Assembly (NCBI RefSeq): GCF_006861655.1
Contig: NZ_SESI01000004.1
Coordinates: forward strand, 1-64,000
Direction of reading: 5' to 3'
DNA length: 64,000 bases
Origin: Halonotius roseus
Lineage (GTDB): Archaea; Halobacteriota; Halobacteria; Halobacteriales; Haloferacaceae
Shown here in pieces: positions 44,152 to 52,556 of this stretch (its first letter is position 1; each line of letters opens with the position of its first letter). Both the position numbers and the translations under genes were made by a program. Below the pieces are notes generated by a model that had not been told where the DNA came from, ran no database searches, and saw nothing but the letters and a program-made list of their open reading frames with translations.

Positions 44152-44178
44152 GGTCGTTTCGGTCGTTTCGGTCGCTTC
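44152..44178. repeat. Three 9-bp tandem repeats upstream of a sensor kinase
   Basis: The unit GGTCGTTTC occurs three times in a row, the last with one change (GGTCGCTTC). It lies 28-54 bases upstream of the kinase start, where the promoter is expected. The array could be a binding site or simple slippage. Confidence 0.5.
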
Positions 44179-44331
44179 GGCCGAGAGATGTGCATCCAAG
44201 AATATGTTCCGCCAACATCACGAAAAAGCGTTTTCCAAATTTCGTTCGGGATTCGTCCAAATTAGCGTTTCAAGGCCTGTAACCGTCGAACTCGTCGACC
44301 GGGTGAGTCGTTTTATAAGGCCGGACGCGAA

Positions 44332-44784
44332 CTACCCCGAAAACTCCGCACCGGTCACCCGGACGACGACCGTGTCCTCGACATCCCGCAGATCGTAGTC
44401 GGGGATCTCGCCGTCGATGCGGGTGACGTACATCGGTTCGACGAGTGCGTCGTCGTCGACGCCGAACACGCAAAGTCGCTGGTCGGTTTCCTCGGGTGGG
44501 AGTTCGCGGTCGCGGACTTCGGCTGCGAGATCACGGGAGAGCCACTCGGTGTCGCTGATGCTCGGTTCGTTGATCAGGGCGTAGTCGGCGAACCGAACCA
44601 GATACCAGTTGAGGTCGTTGAGCAGCGCGACGGCCGCGCCGAGACTGACCGTTTCAAGCGCGACCGTGTTTGCGAACGGTTGGCTCAGGTCGTAGGTAGC
44701 GAGGGCGGCGCGTGCCGTCTCTCGGGAGAGCAGCTCGTATCTGAGATCGACATCGTCGCTCCCGACGAGACAGACACGGGTCAC
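44332..44784 (-). CDS. DUF5804 family protein
   Basis: The product is 150 residues. It starts from a GTG: M-T-R-V-C-L-V-G, followed by DVDLRYELLSRETARAALAT and VSLGAAVALLNDLNWYLVRF. These match the haloarchaeal DUF5804 family. Function unknown; soluble, acidic. A TATA-like element lies 27 nt upstream, so the GTG start is supported. Confidence 0.82.
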   Translation of the reverse strand: MTRVCLVGSDDVDLRYELLSRETARAALATYDLSQPFANTVALETVSLGAAVALLNDLNWYLVRFADYALINEPSISDTEWLSRDLAAEVRDRELPPEETDQRLCVFGVDDDALVEPMYVTRIDGEIPDYDLRDVEDTVVVRVTGAEFSG

Positions 44785-44807
44785 GCTCGGGGACAGCAGG
44801 CCACACA

Positions 44808-44815
44808 GTAAAGCG
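44808..44815 (-). promoter_or_regulatory. TATA box for DUF5804 gene
   Basis: The minus strand reads GCTTTACT about 27 nt before the GTG at 44784. Confidence 0.45.
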
Positions 44816-44822
44816 GTTTCGG

Positions 44823-45950
44823 CTACTCGGGGTCGATCCGAAACTCAAACCGCGCGCCGCCGCCGTCGGCGTCGGTCACTGACACCGTCCAGCCGTGGGC
44901 TTGGGCGATCCGGCGGACGATCGCCAACCCGAGGCCGCTGCCGGTACCGGAGCTTGAGACGCCGGCCTCGAAGATATCCTCCCGTTCCTCCTCCGGGATC
45001 CCATCACCGTTGTCGGCGACGTAGAACCCCTCGCCCTCGCTGAGTCGCCCAACGGTAATCGAGAGCCCATCCAGGACGGAGTCGGCTGGCTCGTCGTCAC
45101 CGTAGTCGTCCGGCAGGCCGGCGGCGATCGGATCACCGTCGTCGCCCTCGTCGCCCTCGGCCCCGTGTTCGATCGCGTTCCGAAACAGATTCTCCAGCAG
45201 TCGCAGCAGTCGTTCCGGGTCGGCATCCAGCCGGAGCTCGGTGTCGACAGTGAGCGTCTCGTCGTCGCCGCCAACGGTCTGCCACGCCTGGGTGGCGATC
45301 TCGCTGAGATCGACCGGCTCGGGATCGGTCACCTCGTTGCCACCGCGGGCCAAGGCGAGTGAGTCCTCGATGATCTCCGACATCCGATCGTGGGCGAACT
45401 CGATGTGAGCGATCAGCTCCTCGTCGACCGCGTCGTTGTCACCGATCAGCTCCATGTTGCCTTTGGCGACGGTGAGTGGACTCCGGAGATCGTGGGAGAC
45501 GACCGAGGCGAACTCCTCAAGCCGGTCGACCTGTCGTTCGAGCTCCGCGCCGCGGCGTTTGGTGCGCCGTCGCTCGATATCGAACAGCCCGAACCCGATG
45601 CCGAGGGCGGCCCCCCGGGCGGCGGCGGTGGTGAGTGCTCGGAGCAACTCGATCTCCGCGGCCCCCGCCGCATACAGCGAGAGCGCGGTCAACAGCTCGA
45701 AGCCGCCGATGGCGATGCTGCCGGCGAGACACCAGGCGGCCAGCCGCACGATATCCCAGTCGGGGCGATCCGTCGTCTGGGCCCAGTAGCCCGCCCCGAT
45801 CACCAACGCCGAAAACAGCAGCGTGAGCACGCCGTCTGTGAGCAAGCCAACGAACCCGTCGTAGGCTCCCGAGATGATCCCGTAGACCGTCAGCTGAGCG
45901 GTCGCAACGCCGATCCCGGCGATGACGCCAATGCCCAGTTGCCGGCGCAT
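44823..45950 (-). CDS. Membrane sensor histidine kinase
   Basis: The product is 375 residues. The N-terminal 125 residues hold about four hydrophobic helices and end in a charged coiled-coil segment. The H-box is FASVVSHDLRSPLTVAKGN, the N-box LENLFRNAIEHG, G1 VADNGDGIPEE and G2 GTGSGLGLAIVRR. An acidic insert of about 30 residues (rich in D, G and E) splits the ATPase between N and G1. No PAS domain. No response regulator nearby. Confidence 0.9.
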   Translation of the reverse strand: MRRQLGIGVIAGIGVATAQLTVYGIISGAYDGFVGLLTDGVLTLLFSALVIGAGYWAQTTDRPDWDIVRLAAWCLAGSIAIGGFELLTALSLYAAGAAEIELLRALTTAAARGAALGIGFGLFDIERRRTKRRGAELERQVDRLEEFASVVSHDLRSPLTVAKGNMELIGDNDAVDEELIAHIEFAHDRMSEIIEDSLALARGGNEVTDPEPVDLSEIATQAWQTVGGDDETLTVDTELRLDADPERLLRLLENLFRNAIEHGAEGDEGDDGDPIAAGLPDDYGDDEPADSVLDGLSITVGRLSEGEGFYVADNGDGIPEEEREDIFEAGVSSSGTGSGLGLAIVRRIAQAHGWTVSVTDADGGGARFEFRIDPE

Positions 45951-45973
45951 GCCTGACTCACCGACTGGCAGTA

Positions 45974-45981
45974 GTAAAACG
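45974..45981 (-). promoter_or_regulatory. TATA box for sensor kinase at 44823-45950
   Basis: The minus strand reads CGTTTTAC about 27 nt before the ATG at 45950. Confidence 0.5.
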
Positions 45982-45991
45982 GTACTGCTTT

Positions 45992-47194
45992 TCAGAACGT
46001 CGACAGCTCGCCGTCGATGACCTGCCGGGTGATGTCGGTCACATCGGCAAGCTCTCGGTCGATGATCGCTCGGATCTCCGCCTCTCTGTCGGCGACGGCG
46101 ACGCCGTCGGCGGTGACGACCTGGGCGTCGGCGACGTGTGGCTGATCGATCGGCTGGCCGATCTGGCTCAGCAGGCGTAGCTGAAGATCCCGGATCCCGT
46201 CGACCTCGTCGACAACCGATTCGGCGATCTTCGTCGACAGCAGATTGTAGATCTTGCCGATGTGGTTGACGGGGTTTTTGCCGCTCGTAGCTTCCATGCT
46301 CATCGGTCGGTTCGGTGTGATAAGGCCGTTGGCGCGGTTGCCGCGGCCGACCGAGCCGTCGTCGCCCTGTTCGGCGGAGGTGCCGGTGACGGTGAGATAG
46401 ATCGACCCCTCGTCGTAGTCGTCGGCCGTGTTGACATCGACGCTTACCTCGCGGTCGGTGATCCCCTCGGCGAGCTCGGTGACGTACTCCCGAACACGCT
46501 CGACAGCGTCGATGTAGGCGTCAAGATCGGCGATATACGCGTCGACCATGGCGGCGGCGACGGTGATGGTGATCTGGTCGCCCTCGCGTTTGCCCATGAT
46601 CTTCACGTCAGGGCCGATCTCCGGGTTGTCGGCGACATACTCGGTGTTGAGCTTGCGCTCGGCCGTGTGGACGATCTCCTCGGTTTCGGTCAGCGGCGCG
46701 TGGCCGACGCCGAAGGAGGTGTCGTTGGCCATCGGCACGGTCGCGCCATCCTCGCTGAAGACCTCTTGGAGGTCGCCGGAGCCCTCACCGAGTCGAACGT
46801 CGACGATCACGTCGGCCCCGGGATCGAGTTCCGGGATCGTCTCATCGAGATACTCTCGGGCCGCGGTCAGCGCGGTCGAATCGACCGGGAGCTGTTGGCC
46901 GTCGTACTCCTTTGTGGCGCGGCCGACGATAAGTAGGTAAATCGGTTCGATCACCTCGCCGCCGCCGAAGGCGGGCGCGGCCCGGCCGGCGACCAGCTGG
47001 GTTTCGTCGGTGTTGTAGTGGAGCACCTTGCCGACACGGTCGAGATACAGTGCCGAGAGCGCGCGGGAGACCGCTTCCGCAACCCCATCGCTGATCGAAT
47101 CCGGGTGGCCGACCCCCTTGCGCTCGACGATCTCAACCGACTGATCCTCGACCGCCTGCCGGTCGAGTTCGCTAACCTGAATATTGCGACTCAT
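45992..47194 (-). CDS. mat: Archaeal-type methionine adenosyltransferase
   Basis: The product is 400 residues, matching the archaeal MAT family rather than bacterial MetK. Motifs are [22 protein letters not shown] at the start, shown here as [14 protein letters not shown], then [21 protein letters not shown] and [15 protein letters not shown]. It makes S-adenosylmethionine, which the neighbouring methylase-rich B12 pathway consumes. ATG at 47194 is chosen because of the TATA box at 47220. Confidence 0.95.
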   Translation of the reverse strand: MSRNIQVSELDRQAVEDQSVEIVERKGVGHPDSISDGVAEAVSRALSALYLDRVGKVLHYNTDETQLVAGRAAPAFGGGEVIEPIYLLIVGRATKEYDGQQLPVDSTALTAAREYLDETIPELDPGADVIVDVRLGEGSGDLQEVFSEDGATVPMANDTSFGVGHAPLTETEEIVHTAERKLNTEYVADNPEIGPDVKIMGKREGDQITITVAAAMVDAYIADLDAYIDAVERVREYVTELAEGITDREVSVDVNTADDYDEGSIYLTVTGTSAEQGDDGSVGRGNRANGLITPNRPMSMEATSGKNPVNHIGKIYNLLSTKIAESVVDEVDGIRDLQLRLLSQIGQPIDQPHVADAQVVTADGVAVADREAEIRAIIDRELADVTDITRQVIDGELSTF

Positions 47195-47219
47195 TGCCGG
47201 CTCTTCACAATCGGTCGTG

Positions 47220-47227
47220 CTATAACT
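47220..47227 (-). promoter_or_regulatory. TATA box for mat
   Basis: The minus strand reads AGTTATAG, centred 29 nt before the ATG at 47194. Confidence 0.5.
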
Positions 47228-47266
47228 TGCGGAAACTTCTCGCCGCCACAAAATAACTATGAGACA

Positions 47267-47812
47267 TTAGTCGTCGGCTGCCAGCAACAACCCGAGATAC
47301 GAGGTACGGATCTGCTCGTCGGGGTCGAGCCCAAGTTGTTCTAGCAGCGCGATCGCTTCCTCGCGGGCGGCCTCAACATCGGACTCTGGTACCTCGCGTT
47401 CGATCTCGATGAACTCGCCGAGCCCATCGACCGCATCGAGGACGACGGTGTACCCCTCGAAGCTGAAGTACGTCCGATCCTTCTCGACGACGGCAGCTGG
47501 CTCGAACCCAAGTCCCGCGAGGATACCCTGTACTGCCTCGTCGTCGTCAACGGCTGTCTCGTGCTCTTCCCGCGTTTTTGAGGCCGCCTCAACGAGGGGG
47601 CCCTTGTAGGTGAGCTTTGTTACGTCGTCGCCATCAGCGGGTTCCTCCCGACGGATCCGGAGGGCTTCGTCGGTGTCGGCAAACGACCGATGCGGGGCGT
47701 CGTAGTATGTGTCGACCTGCCGACGGTGCTCGATCTGGTCGGCACCCACCTCTCGGAGTTGCTCCCGGAGTGACTCGTGGTCAGCCCGCAGTTTGAGTTC
47801 GACCTCGTACAT
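47267..47812 (-). CDS. cyaB: CYTH domain protein (class IV adenylyl cyclase/triphosphatase type)
   Basis: The product is 181 residues. The CYTH tunnel signature is MYEVELKLRADHESLREQL (ExExK-like), followed by DTYYDAPHRSFADTDEALRIRRE, TKLTYKGP and FIEIEREVPE. The family hydrolyses triphosphates or, in some members, makes cyclic AMP. The archaeal role is unsettled. It is single and divergent from slyD. Confidence 0.85.
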   Translation of the reverse strand: MYEVELKLRADHESLREQLREVGADQIEHRRQVDTYYDAPHRSFADTDEALRIRREEPADGDDVTKLTYKGPLVEAASKTREEHETAVDDDEAVQGILAGLGFEPAAVVEKDRTYFSFEGYTVVLDAVDGLGEFIEIEREVPESDVEAAREEAIALLEQLGLDPDEQIRTSYLGLLLAADD

Positions 47813-47937
47813 GCCCGACTCGACCGCGCGAACGGCAAAGACTCCTGTGGCTTGCGGTGTTGGGAGTCTGTAGCTTGCGATATCAGGACAGCTGTGACAG
47901 CAGCGTGGCGGTGCGAGGCGGTGGCACCGAACCGTGC

Positions 47938-47946
47938 TTCTTAAGG
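47938..47946 (+). promoter_or_regulatory. TATA box for slyD-like gene
   Basis: The sequence TTCTTAAGG is centred 28 nt before the ATG at 47970. Confidence 0.5.
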
Positions 47947-47969
47947 GTACCTCGGCAGTGTATCGGGGT

Positions 47970-48908
47970 ATGAGTGAAAACGAGGCCGAGGCAGCCGACG
48001 CCGACGACGCCGAGTCCGCCGATGGATTGCAAGACGGCGATTTCGTCGAACTCGACTACACGCTCCGGACGACCGACGACGACGAGGTCATCGATACGAC
48101 CCACGAGTCGGTCGCCGAGGAAGCCGGCATCGCCGACGAGGAGAACCGCGATTTCACCCCACGGACGATCATCGTCGGCGACGGCCACGTCTTCGAATCC
48201 GTCGACGAGTCGCTGCGCGGCAGCGAGGTCGGCGACGGCGACACCGTGATCATCACCCCCGAAGAGGGCTTCGGCGAGTACGATCCTGAGGAAGTCCGAA
48301 CGGTCAGCGCCGACAAGATCCCGGAGGACGATCGCTACCCCGGCGCGACCGTCCAGATCGACCGGCAGCAGGGTCACATCGAGACGATTATCGGCGGCCG
48401 CGCCCGCGTCAATTTCAACCACCCACTGGCCGGCGAGGAGCTCGAATACGACTACGAGATCGCCGCCGTCGTCGACGACCGCGAACAGCAGGCCGAAGGG
48501 ATTCTCGGCATGCACCTCCAAGAGGTGCCCGACCTCTGGATCCAGACCGACGAGGTCGAAGAGGAGGTCACTGTTGAGCCCGACGAAGACGACGAGGACG
48601 CCGAGCCGACGACGGAAACCCAGACCGTCGAGAAGGAGACCCTCTACATTGAGGCGACCCAACAGCTGACGATGAATCAGCAGTGGATGATGGGGAAATC
48701 CCAGATCGCCCAGGAGATCACCGACAAGCTCGGTCTCGACCGCGTGATCGTCCAGGAGATCCTCGACGGCGGCGGGATGATGGGTGGCATGGGCGGCATG
48801 ATGGGCGGCGGCATGGGTGGCGGCGATGTCGAGGAGGCCCTCGACGACGTCGACCTCGATGACGTTGACCTCGACGCCGACGAACTCGCTGAAAGTCTCG
48901 ACGAGTAA
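47970..48908 (+). CDS. slyD: FKBP-type peptidyl-prolyl isomerase (SlyD-like) with GGM tail
   Basis: The product is 312 residues. The FKBP part has GDFVELDYTLRTTDDDEVID and EEGFGEYDPEEVRTV, with an IF (insert-in-flap) domain between GRARVNFNHPLAGEELEYDY and the next strand. The C terminus has a glycine-methionine stretch (GGGMMGGMGGMMGGGMGGG) followed by a short acidic repeat DDVDLDDVDLD. Proline isomerase and chaperone activity are expected from the family; the tail resembles the GGM tails of chaperonins. A T-tract terminator follows. Confidence 0.92.
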   Translation: MSENEAEAADADDAESADGLQDGDFVELDYTLRTTDDDEVIDTTHESVAEEAGIADEENRDFTPRTIIVGDGHVFESVDESLRGSEVGDGDTVIITPEEGFGEYDPEEVRTVSADKIPEDDRYPGATVQIDRQQGHIETIIGGRARVNFNHPLAGEELEYDYEIAAVVDDREQQAEGILGMHLQEVPDLWIQTDEVEEEVTVEPDEDDEDAEPTTETQTVEKETLYIEATQQLTMNQQWMMGKSQIAQEITDKLGLDRVIVQEILDGGGMMGGMGGMMGGGMGGGDVEEALDDVDLDDVDLDADELAESLDE

Positions 48909-48919
48909 GCCCGACCGCG

Positions 48920-48926
48920 TTTTTTT
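48920..48926 (+). terminator. Oligo-T transcription terminator after slyD
   Basis: Seven T residues follow the slyD stop by 11 bases in a GC-rich setting. Oligo-T runs are the usual archaeal terminator signal. Confidence 0.55.
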
Positions 48927-48950
48927 CACCCGTTATCTTCGACCGCTACG

Positions 48951-49280
48951 TTAGTCCCAGGCCACAGAGTGTAGCTGCTGTCGGCGTCGCGGCTGAGCGA
49001 TCACCGGACAATCGAACCGCCGGCGGAGCCAGCGTGGCACGCCCTTGGCATCGAGCAGTCGAACCCGGTCGGTGACCGGCAGCGGAATCTCTGCGAGCAC
49101 GCGGTCGGCGGCATGCAGCGAGATACGACAACACCGCACGCAGACGGTCAGCTCGGTTGGGGATCGGGTCGGTGGGAGCCGACCACAGCGTGTCGCTTTC
49201 ACGACGACCGGGTTGGTGGCTGCTGTGGCAGCCCGTACCGCTGCTTTGCTCACGCCGGGGGTGGCGACCGCGAGATGCAT
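48951..49280 (-). CDS. Basic cysteine-containing hypothetical protein
   Basis: The product is 109 residues from the ATG at 49280. It is arginine-rich, has a CVRCC motif in the middle (TELTVCVRCCRISLHAADR) and ends QPRRRQQLHSVAWD. Third codon positions are GC-rich, which supports a real gene, but the basic character is unusual for this proteome. No family recognised. It could also be an artefact of a high-GC region. Confidence 0.4.
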   Translation of the reverse strand: MHLAVATPGVSKAAVRAATAATNPVVVKATRCGRLPPTRSPTELTVCVRCCRISLHAADRVLAEIPLPVTDRVRLLDAKGVPRWLRRRFDCPVIAQPRRRQQLHSVAWD

Positions 49281-49354
49281 ACCCCGGGTGGCCCCGTGTT
49301 CGTATCTAAACCTACGGCTCCTGGGTCTTCGCGTGATTGCCGTCGGCAACCGCA

Positions 49355-49362
49355 TTCATATG
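49355..49362 (+). promoter_or_regulatory. TATA box for DUF21-domain gene
   Basis: The sequence TTCATATG is centred 26 nt before the ATG at 49385. Confidence 0.5.
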
Positions 49363-49384
49363 CCTGCCGCCCAACGAACCCAGC

Positions 49385-49903
49385 ATGCAATCGCTCACGC
49401 TGCTTGTCCCGTCGCTTGTCGCTGTCATCGCATTACTGGGTCTGAGCGCGTTCTTTTCGAGCAGCGAGTCGGCGATCTTCTCGCTGTCCGACGAGTGGAT
49501 CGATTCGGCTGCCAGCGATGGTACCCGTGACAGCCAGACCCTCCAGCGGTTGCGAGACAATCCCCACCGCCTGCTTGTCACGCTGTTGGTCGGCAACAAC
49601 CTCGTCAACATCGCCATCACGAGTATTATCACCCTGTTGGTCGCCCGGTTTGTCCCGCCCGGAGCCACCGTCGTGGTGGCGACGGTCTCGGTAAGCGTGT
49701 TGATCCTCGTCTTCGGCGAGATCGTCCCGAAATCCTACGGGCTCGGCCACGCCGGGCCGTGGAGCCGTCGGGTCGCCCGCCCGATCGCCGCGGTTGAGCG
49801 ACTGTTGGGGCCTGTTGTGGCGGTGTTTGATCTGGTAACCCGGTGGCTCACGGCACGGATCGGTGGCGACCAAGGGATCGAAAAACCGTACGTCGACGAA
49901 TAG
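49385..49903 (+). CDS. DUF21 (CNNM-type) membrane domain protein without CBS domains
   Basis: The product is 172 residues. It is the membrane half of the CorC/CNNM family: FFSSSESAIFSLSDEWIDSA, the conserved SESA helix, RLLVTLLVGNNLVNIAITS and VFGEIVPKSYGLGHAG. Full members carry CBS and CorC domains after it, which are absent here, the protein ending soon after the fourth helix. Mg or Co transport is the family role. It may work with a separate CBS protein elsewhere. Confidence 0.85.
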   Translation: MQSLTLLVPSLVAVIALLGLSAFFSSSESAIFSLSDEWIDSAASDGTRDSQTLQRLRDNPHRLLVTLLVGNNLVNIAITSIITLLVARFVPPGATVVVATVSVSVLILVFGEIVPKSYGLGHAGPWSRRVARPIAAVERLLGPVVAVFDLVTRWLTARIGGDQGIEKPYVDE

Positions 49904-49915
49904 GCAGCCCGCAGT

Positions 49916-50290
49916 TCAGTCTTGACAGCAGCCGCCGGCCTCGCCACCAAAGTCGACCGCCAGCGGCTCGGAGATCGCCTTGTTGACCGCTTCGAGTTTG
50001 TCCTGAAGCTCCTCTTGGGCGTCAAGATAGTCTTCCATCAGCGGCATGCTGTGGAGTTCCTCTTGGGCGTCTTGTACCTCTCGCATCGATTGCCGGTCGG
50101 CTTTGCCGGCTTCCCGATCGAGCATGAACTGGTGGCGAAGCTCCTCGAACTCCTTGATCGCTTCCTGGGTTTCGGCGTCGTTTTCGACCGCCTCGCTGGC
50201 CTCGCGGAACGCCTTGTGTTCCGGACTGTCAGCGATCTTCTCGCCGAGTTCTCGACCCAGATCCTCCAGTGTCGCAGTTTCAACACTCAT
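49916..50290 (-). CDS. YlbF/YmcA family protein
   Basis: The product is 124 residues and all-helical: EDLGRELGEKIADSPEHKAF, then SEAVENDAETQEAIKEFEEL and a second long helix. It ends in GGEAGGCCQD, a cysteine-containing tail typical of halophilic YlbF proteins. The bacterial relatives bind Fe-S clusters through such cysteines and modulate RNA processing; this role is unproven here. It is convergent with the DUF21 gene. Confidence 0.83.
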   Translation of the reverse strand: MSVETATLEDLGRELGEKIADSPEHKAFREASEAVENDAETQEAIKEFEELRHQFMLDREAGKADRQSMREVQDAQEELHSMPLMEDYLDAQEELQDKLEAVNKAISEPLAVDFGGEAGGCCQD

Positions 50291-50341
50291 GGCTCCTTGT
50301 AGGTGATCGACTCGCTTCAATCTGCCGGACAGTGGGTCGGT

Positions 50342-51121
50342 TTAGGCGATCCCCAGTCCGCCGAGAACGAGGCGAATCCCGATCACCGTCAGCAGCCCGA
50401 GGACGGCGATCTCTCGCTGCCGGCTGCTCACCCGTCGCCGAAGTTTGCGACCGGCAGCAACGCCGAGCACCGAGGGGACGACCGCCGCCACCGAGAGCCC
50501 GAAAACCGCCAGGGAGGAATAGAGACCCAACGCGCCGGCCGCGCCGACGCGGATCGCGTTGATGCCGAGAAAGACCATCGCCACGACGCTGACAAACAGG
50601 CCATGCGAGAGATCAACGCTCCGGAGATAGGCGACAAGCTGGACGCCGACGTTCGTCGCCCCAAACAGCAGCCCCGAGACACCGCCGACAACGACCATGA
50701 CGCCGGTACTCTCGCGGTCGATGGTGTTGCCGCCGAACGACGGGATCGGCACCACCGATCCCCGGCTGAGCACGAACGCCAGCGTAATGAGCCCGAGGCC
50801 GACCCGGACGGGCGCGCCCGGCAGCCGATCGATGACGACCATGCCGAGGATCGTCCCGATGAGGGCCGCCACCACCAGCGGCCAGAATCGCCGACCGCAG
50901 CTCCGTAGCTCCCCGACCGATAGCTCGCTGACGAGTGTCGCGTTCGCCGAGAGGATCGGGATGATCATCAACACGACCGCGGTCGAGGGTTCGATCACCG
51001 TCGCCAACGCCATCGTGCCGACCAGCGCAAACCCGAAGCCAGCCAGCCCGTTGACCACCCCAGCGACGAGCAACACGGCCGCGAGAATCACGAGAAATGT
51101 GGGTGAGAAACCGCCGATCAT
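50342..51121 (-). CDS. TSUP (TauE/SafE) family permease
   Basis: The product is 259 residues with about eight helices. TSUP hallmarks are VNGLAGFGFALVGTMALA near the N terminus and GGVSGLLFGATNVGVQLVAYL in the second half, an internal repeat of the same glycine-rich motif. Substrates in the family are sulfite, sulfonates or other small anions. The start codon is an ATG at 51121, with no clear TATA box. Confidence 0.87.
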   Translation of the reverse strand: MIGGFSPTFLVILAAVLLVAGVVNGLAGFGFALVGTMALATVIEPSTAVVLMIIPILSANATLVSELSVGELRSCGRRFWPLVVAALIGTILGMVVIDRLPGAPVRVGLGLITLAFVLSRGSVVPIPSFGGNTIDRESTGVMVVVGGVSGLLFGATNVGVQLVAYLRSVDLSHGLFVSVVAMVFLGINAIRVGAAGALGLYSSLAVFGLSVAAVVPSVLGVAAGRKLRRRVSSRQREIAVLGLLTVIGIRLVLGGLGIA

Positions 51122-51282
51122 CGGTTGGCTCCCGTGGTCGTTACAACCGCGGTGCTACGGCGCGTCGTCGACATCGCCGCCAGCGTGTTCTCCGTCGCCA
51201 CAGCAGGCTGTTGTGTCGTGGAAACATAGCTCTCCCCCGGTTGTGTACCCCGAGTGCGACGCCGATCCGGAAGCGGCCGCGA

Positions 51283-51939
51283 TTACGCCAGCTGTCGTTC
51301 GACGAAATCGATCAGTCCCTCGTGTTCGGCGGGGCCGATCCCATGGCCGCCGTCGTAGACGGTGTACTCGACGGCCGCGCCAAGTGTTTCAAATCGGTTG
51401 GCGGCAGCCTCGGTGCGGGCGGCGGGGATGATCTCGTCGGCCCCGCCCGCGGCGATAAACACCGGTTTGTCGGCGATCCCGTCGGGGTCGACATCGCTGT
51501 GTGAGTCCGGCAGATAGCCGTGTAGGGCGACAACCCACTCGTAGCGGTCGGGGTCGTCGAGCAGCAGCGAGAGGCTCGTGATCGCGCCCTGGCTGAAGCC
51601 AAGCAGGCCGACGTTGTCGGCATCGATCCCGTAGGCCTCGACGGCGGCGTCGATGCTCTCGGTGACGAGCCCGCGGCTGCGCTCGAAGTCGGCCGCGTGG
51701 GGCTGGCTCTGGTGGAGGCCGCCACCGGAGAGATCGAGCTCGTACCAGGTGTAGCCGCCCTGCAGGCGGTCGGGAGCTCGCAGGCTCAGGACGTGGATCG
51801 AATCCGGCAGCGATCGGGCGACCGGGAGGAGGTCTTCCTCGTTGGCACCGCGGCCGTGGAGGACGACGACCGCGGGGGCGGGTTCGTCGCTCGGCTCGTC
51901 AGGGGCGATATGCACATGGTCGAGTGGCAGGTCGCTCAT
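51283..51939 (-). CDS. Alpha/beta hydrolase of the phospholipase/carboxylesterase family
   Basis: The product is 218 residues. The nucleophile motif is LLGFSQGAITSLSLLL, preceded by the oxyanion element VVLHGRGANEEDLLP. The catalytic aspartate and histidine lie in GGADEIIP and YDGGHGIGPAE. Substrate is unknown. ATG at 51939 (MSDLPLDHVHIAPD) is taken; an ATG eight codons upstream is possible. It is divergent from the Lrp regulator at 52084. Confidence 0.88.
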   Translation of the reverse strand: MSDLPLDHVHIAPDEPSDEPAPAVVVLHGRGANEEDLLPVARSLPDSIHVLSLRAPDRLQGGYTWYELDLSGGGLHQSQPHAADFERSRGLVTESIDAAVEAYGIDADNVGLLGFSQGAITSLSLLLDDPDRYEWVVALHGYLPDSHSDVDPDGIADKPVFIAAGGADEIIPAARTEAAANRFETLGAAVEYTVYDGGHGIGPAEHEGLIDFVERQLA

Positions 51940-52083
51940 GGTCTCCATAGCGTGGCAGACCACATTAATCCGGGAGTAACATCGATGCCACCGATGGGTC
52001 TCACACCGGTTTCACCGATACCCACCCTGTCGATCCCACCGCCTCGGGCGAAGTTCTTTGGGGTTAATCGTTCAATACTACCT

Positions 52084-52548
52084 ATGAGCGACACAGAGAT
52101 CGACGCGGTCGACCAAGCGATCCTCCACGCACTCCAGGAGGACGCCCGCAACTTCTCGTCGGCCGATATCGCCGAGCGAACCGGCACCTCCGACAGCACG
52201 GTTCGCAAGCGGATCCAGCGGCTCGAAGCCGACGGCGTGATCAAGGGATACAGCGCGGATGTCGACTACCAGCAGTCGGGGTATCCGCTGCGGATGTTGC
52301 TGTACTGTACGGCGTCGATCGCGGAACGCGGCGATCTGGTCGCCGATATCCTCGCCATCGATGGGGTGATCTCGGTACAGGAGCTGGTCACCGGCGAGGA
52401 GAACCTGCTTGTCACCGCCGTCGGCGAATCCGACAGCGACATCACACCCGTCGCCCAGGAACTGCTCGATATGGGGCTAACCGTGGCCGACGAGGTACTT
52501 GTCCGGAGCCACGAGACGACGCCGTTCGAGGAGTTTTCAGCCGAATAG
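52084..52548 (+). CDS. Lrp/AsnC family transcriptional regulator
   Basis: The product is 154 residues. The N-terminal HTH is IDAVDQAILHALQEDARNFS, then SADIAERTGTSDSTVRKRIQ, and the C-terminal ligand-binding domain is the RAM fold (LRMLLYCTASIAERGDLV, VQELVTGEENLLVTAVGE). It is a small-ligand responsive regulator, often of amino acids. It is convergent with the amidohydrolase gene, whose stop lies eight bases away; a role there is not shown. Confidence 0.9.
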   Translation: MSDTEIDAVDQAILHALQEDARNFSSADIAERTGTSDSTVRKRIQRLEADGVIKGYSADVDYQQSGYPLRMLLYCTASIAERGDLVADILAIDGVISVQELVTGEENLLVTAVGESDSDITPVAQELLDMGLTVADEVLVRSHETTPFEEFSAE

Positions 52549-52556
52549 CTGATTAC

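Noticed and set aside
51150..51270. Minus-strand frame with CFHDTTACCGDGEH before a stop, between TSUP and the esterase
   Set aside because: Acidic and cysteine-containing like a real protein, but no start codon is found before it runs into the esterase gene in another frame.
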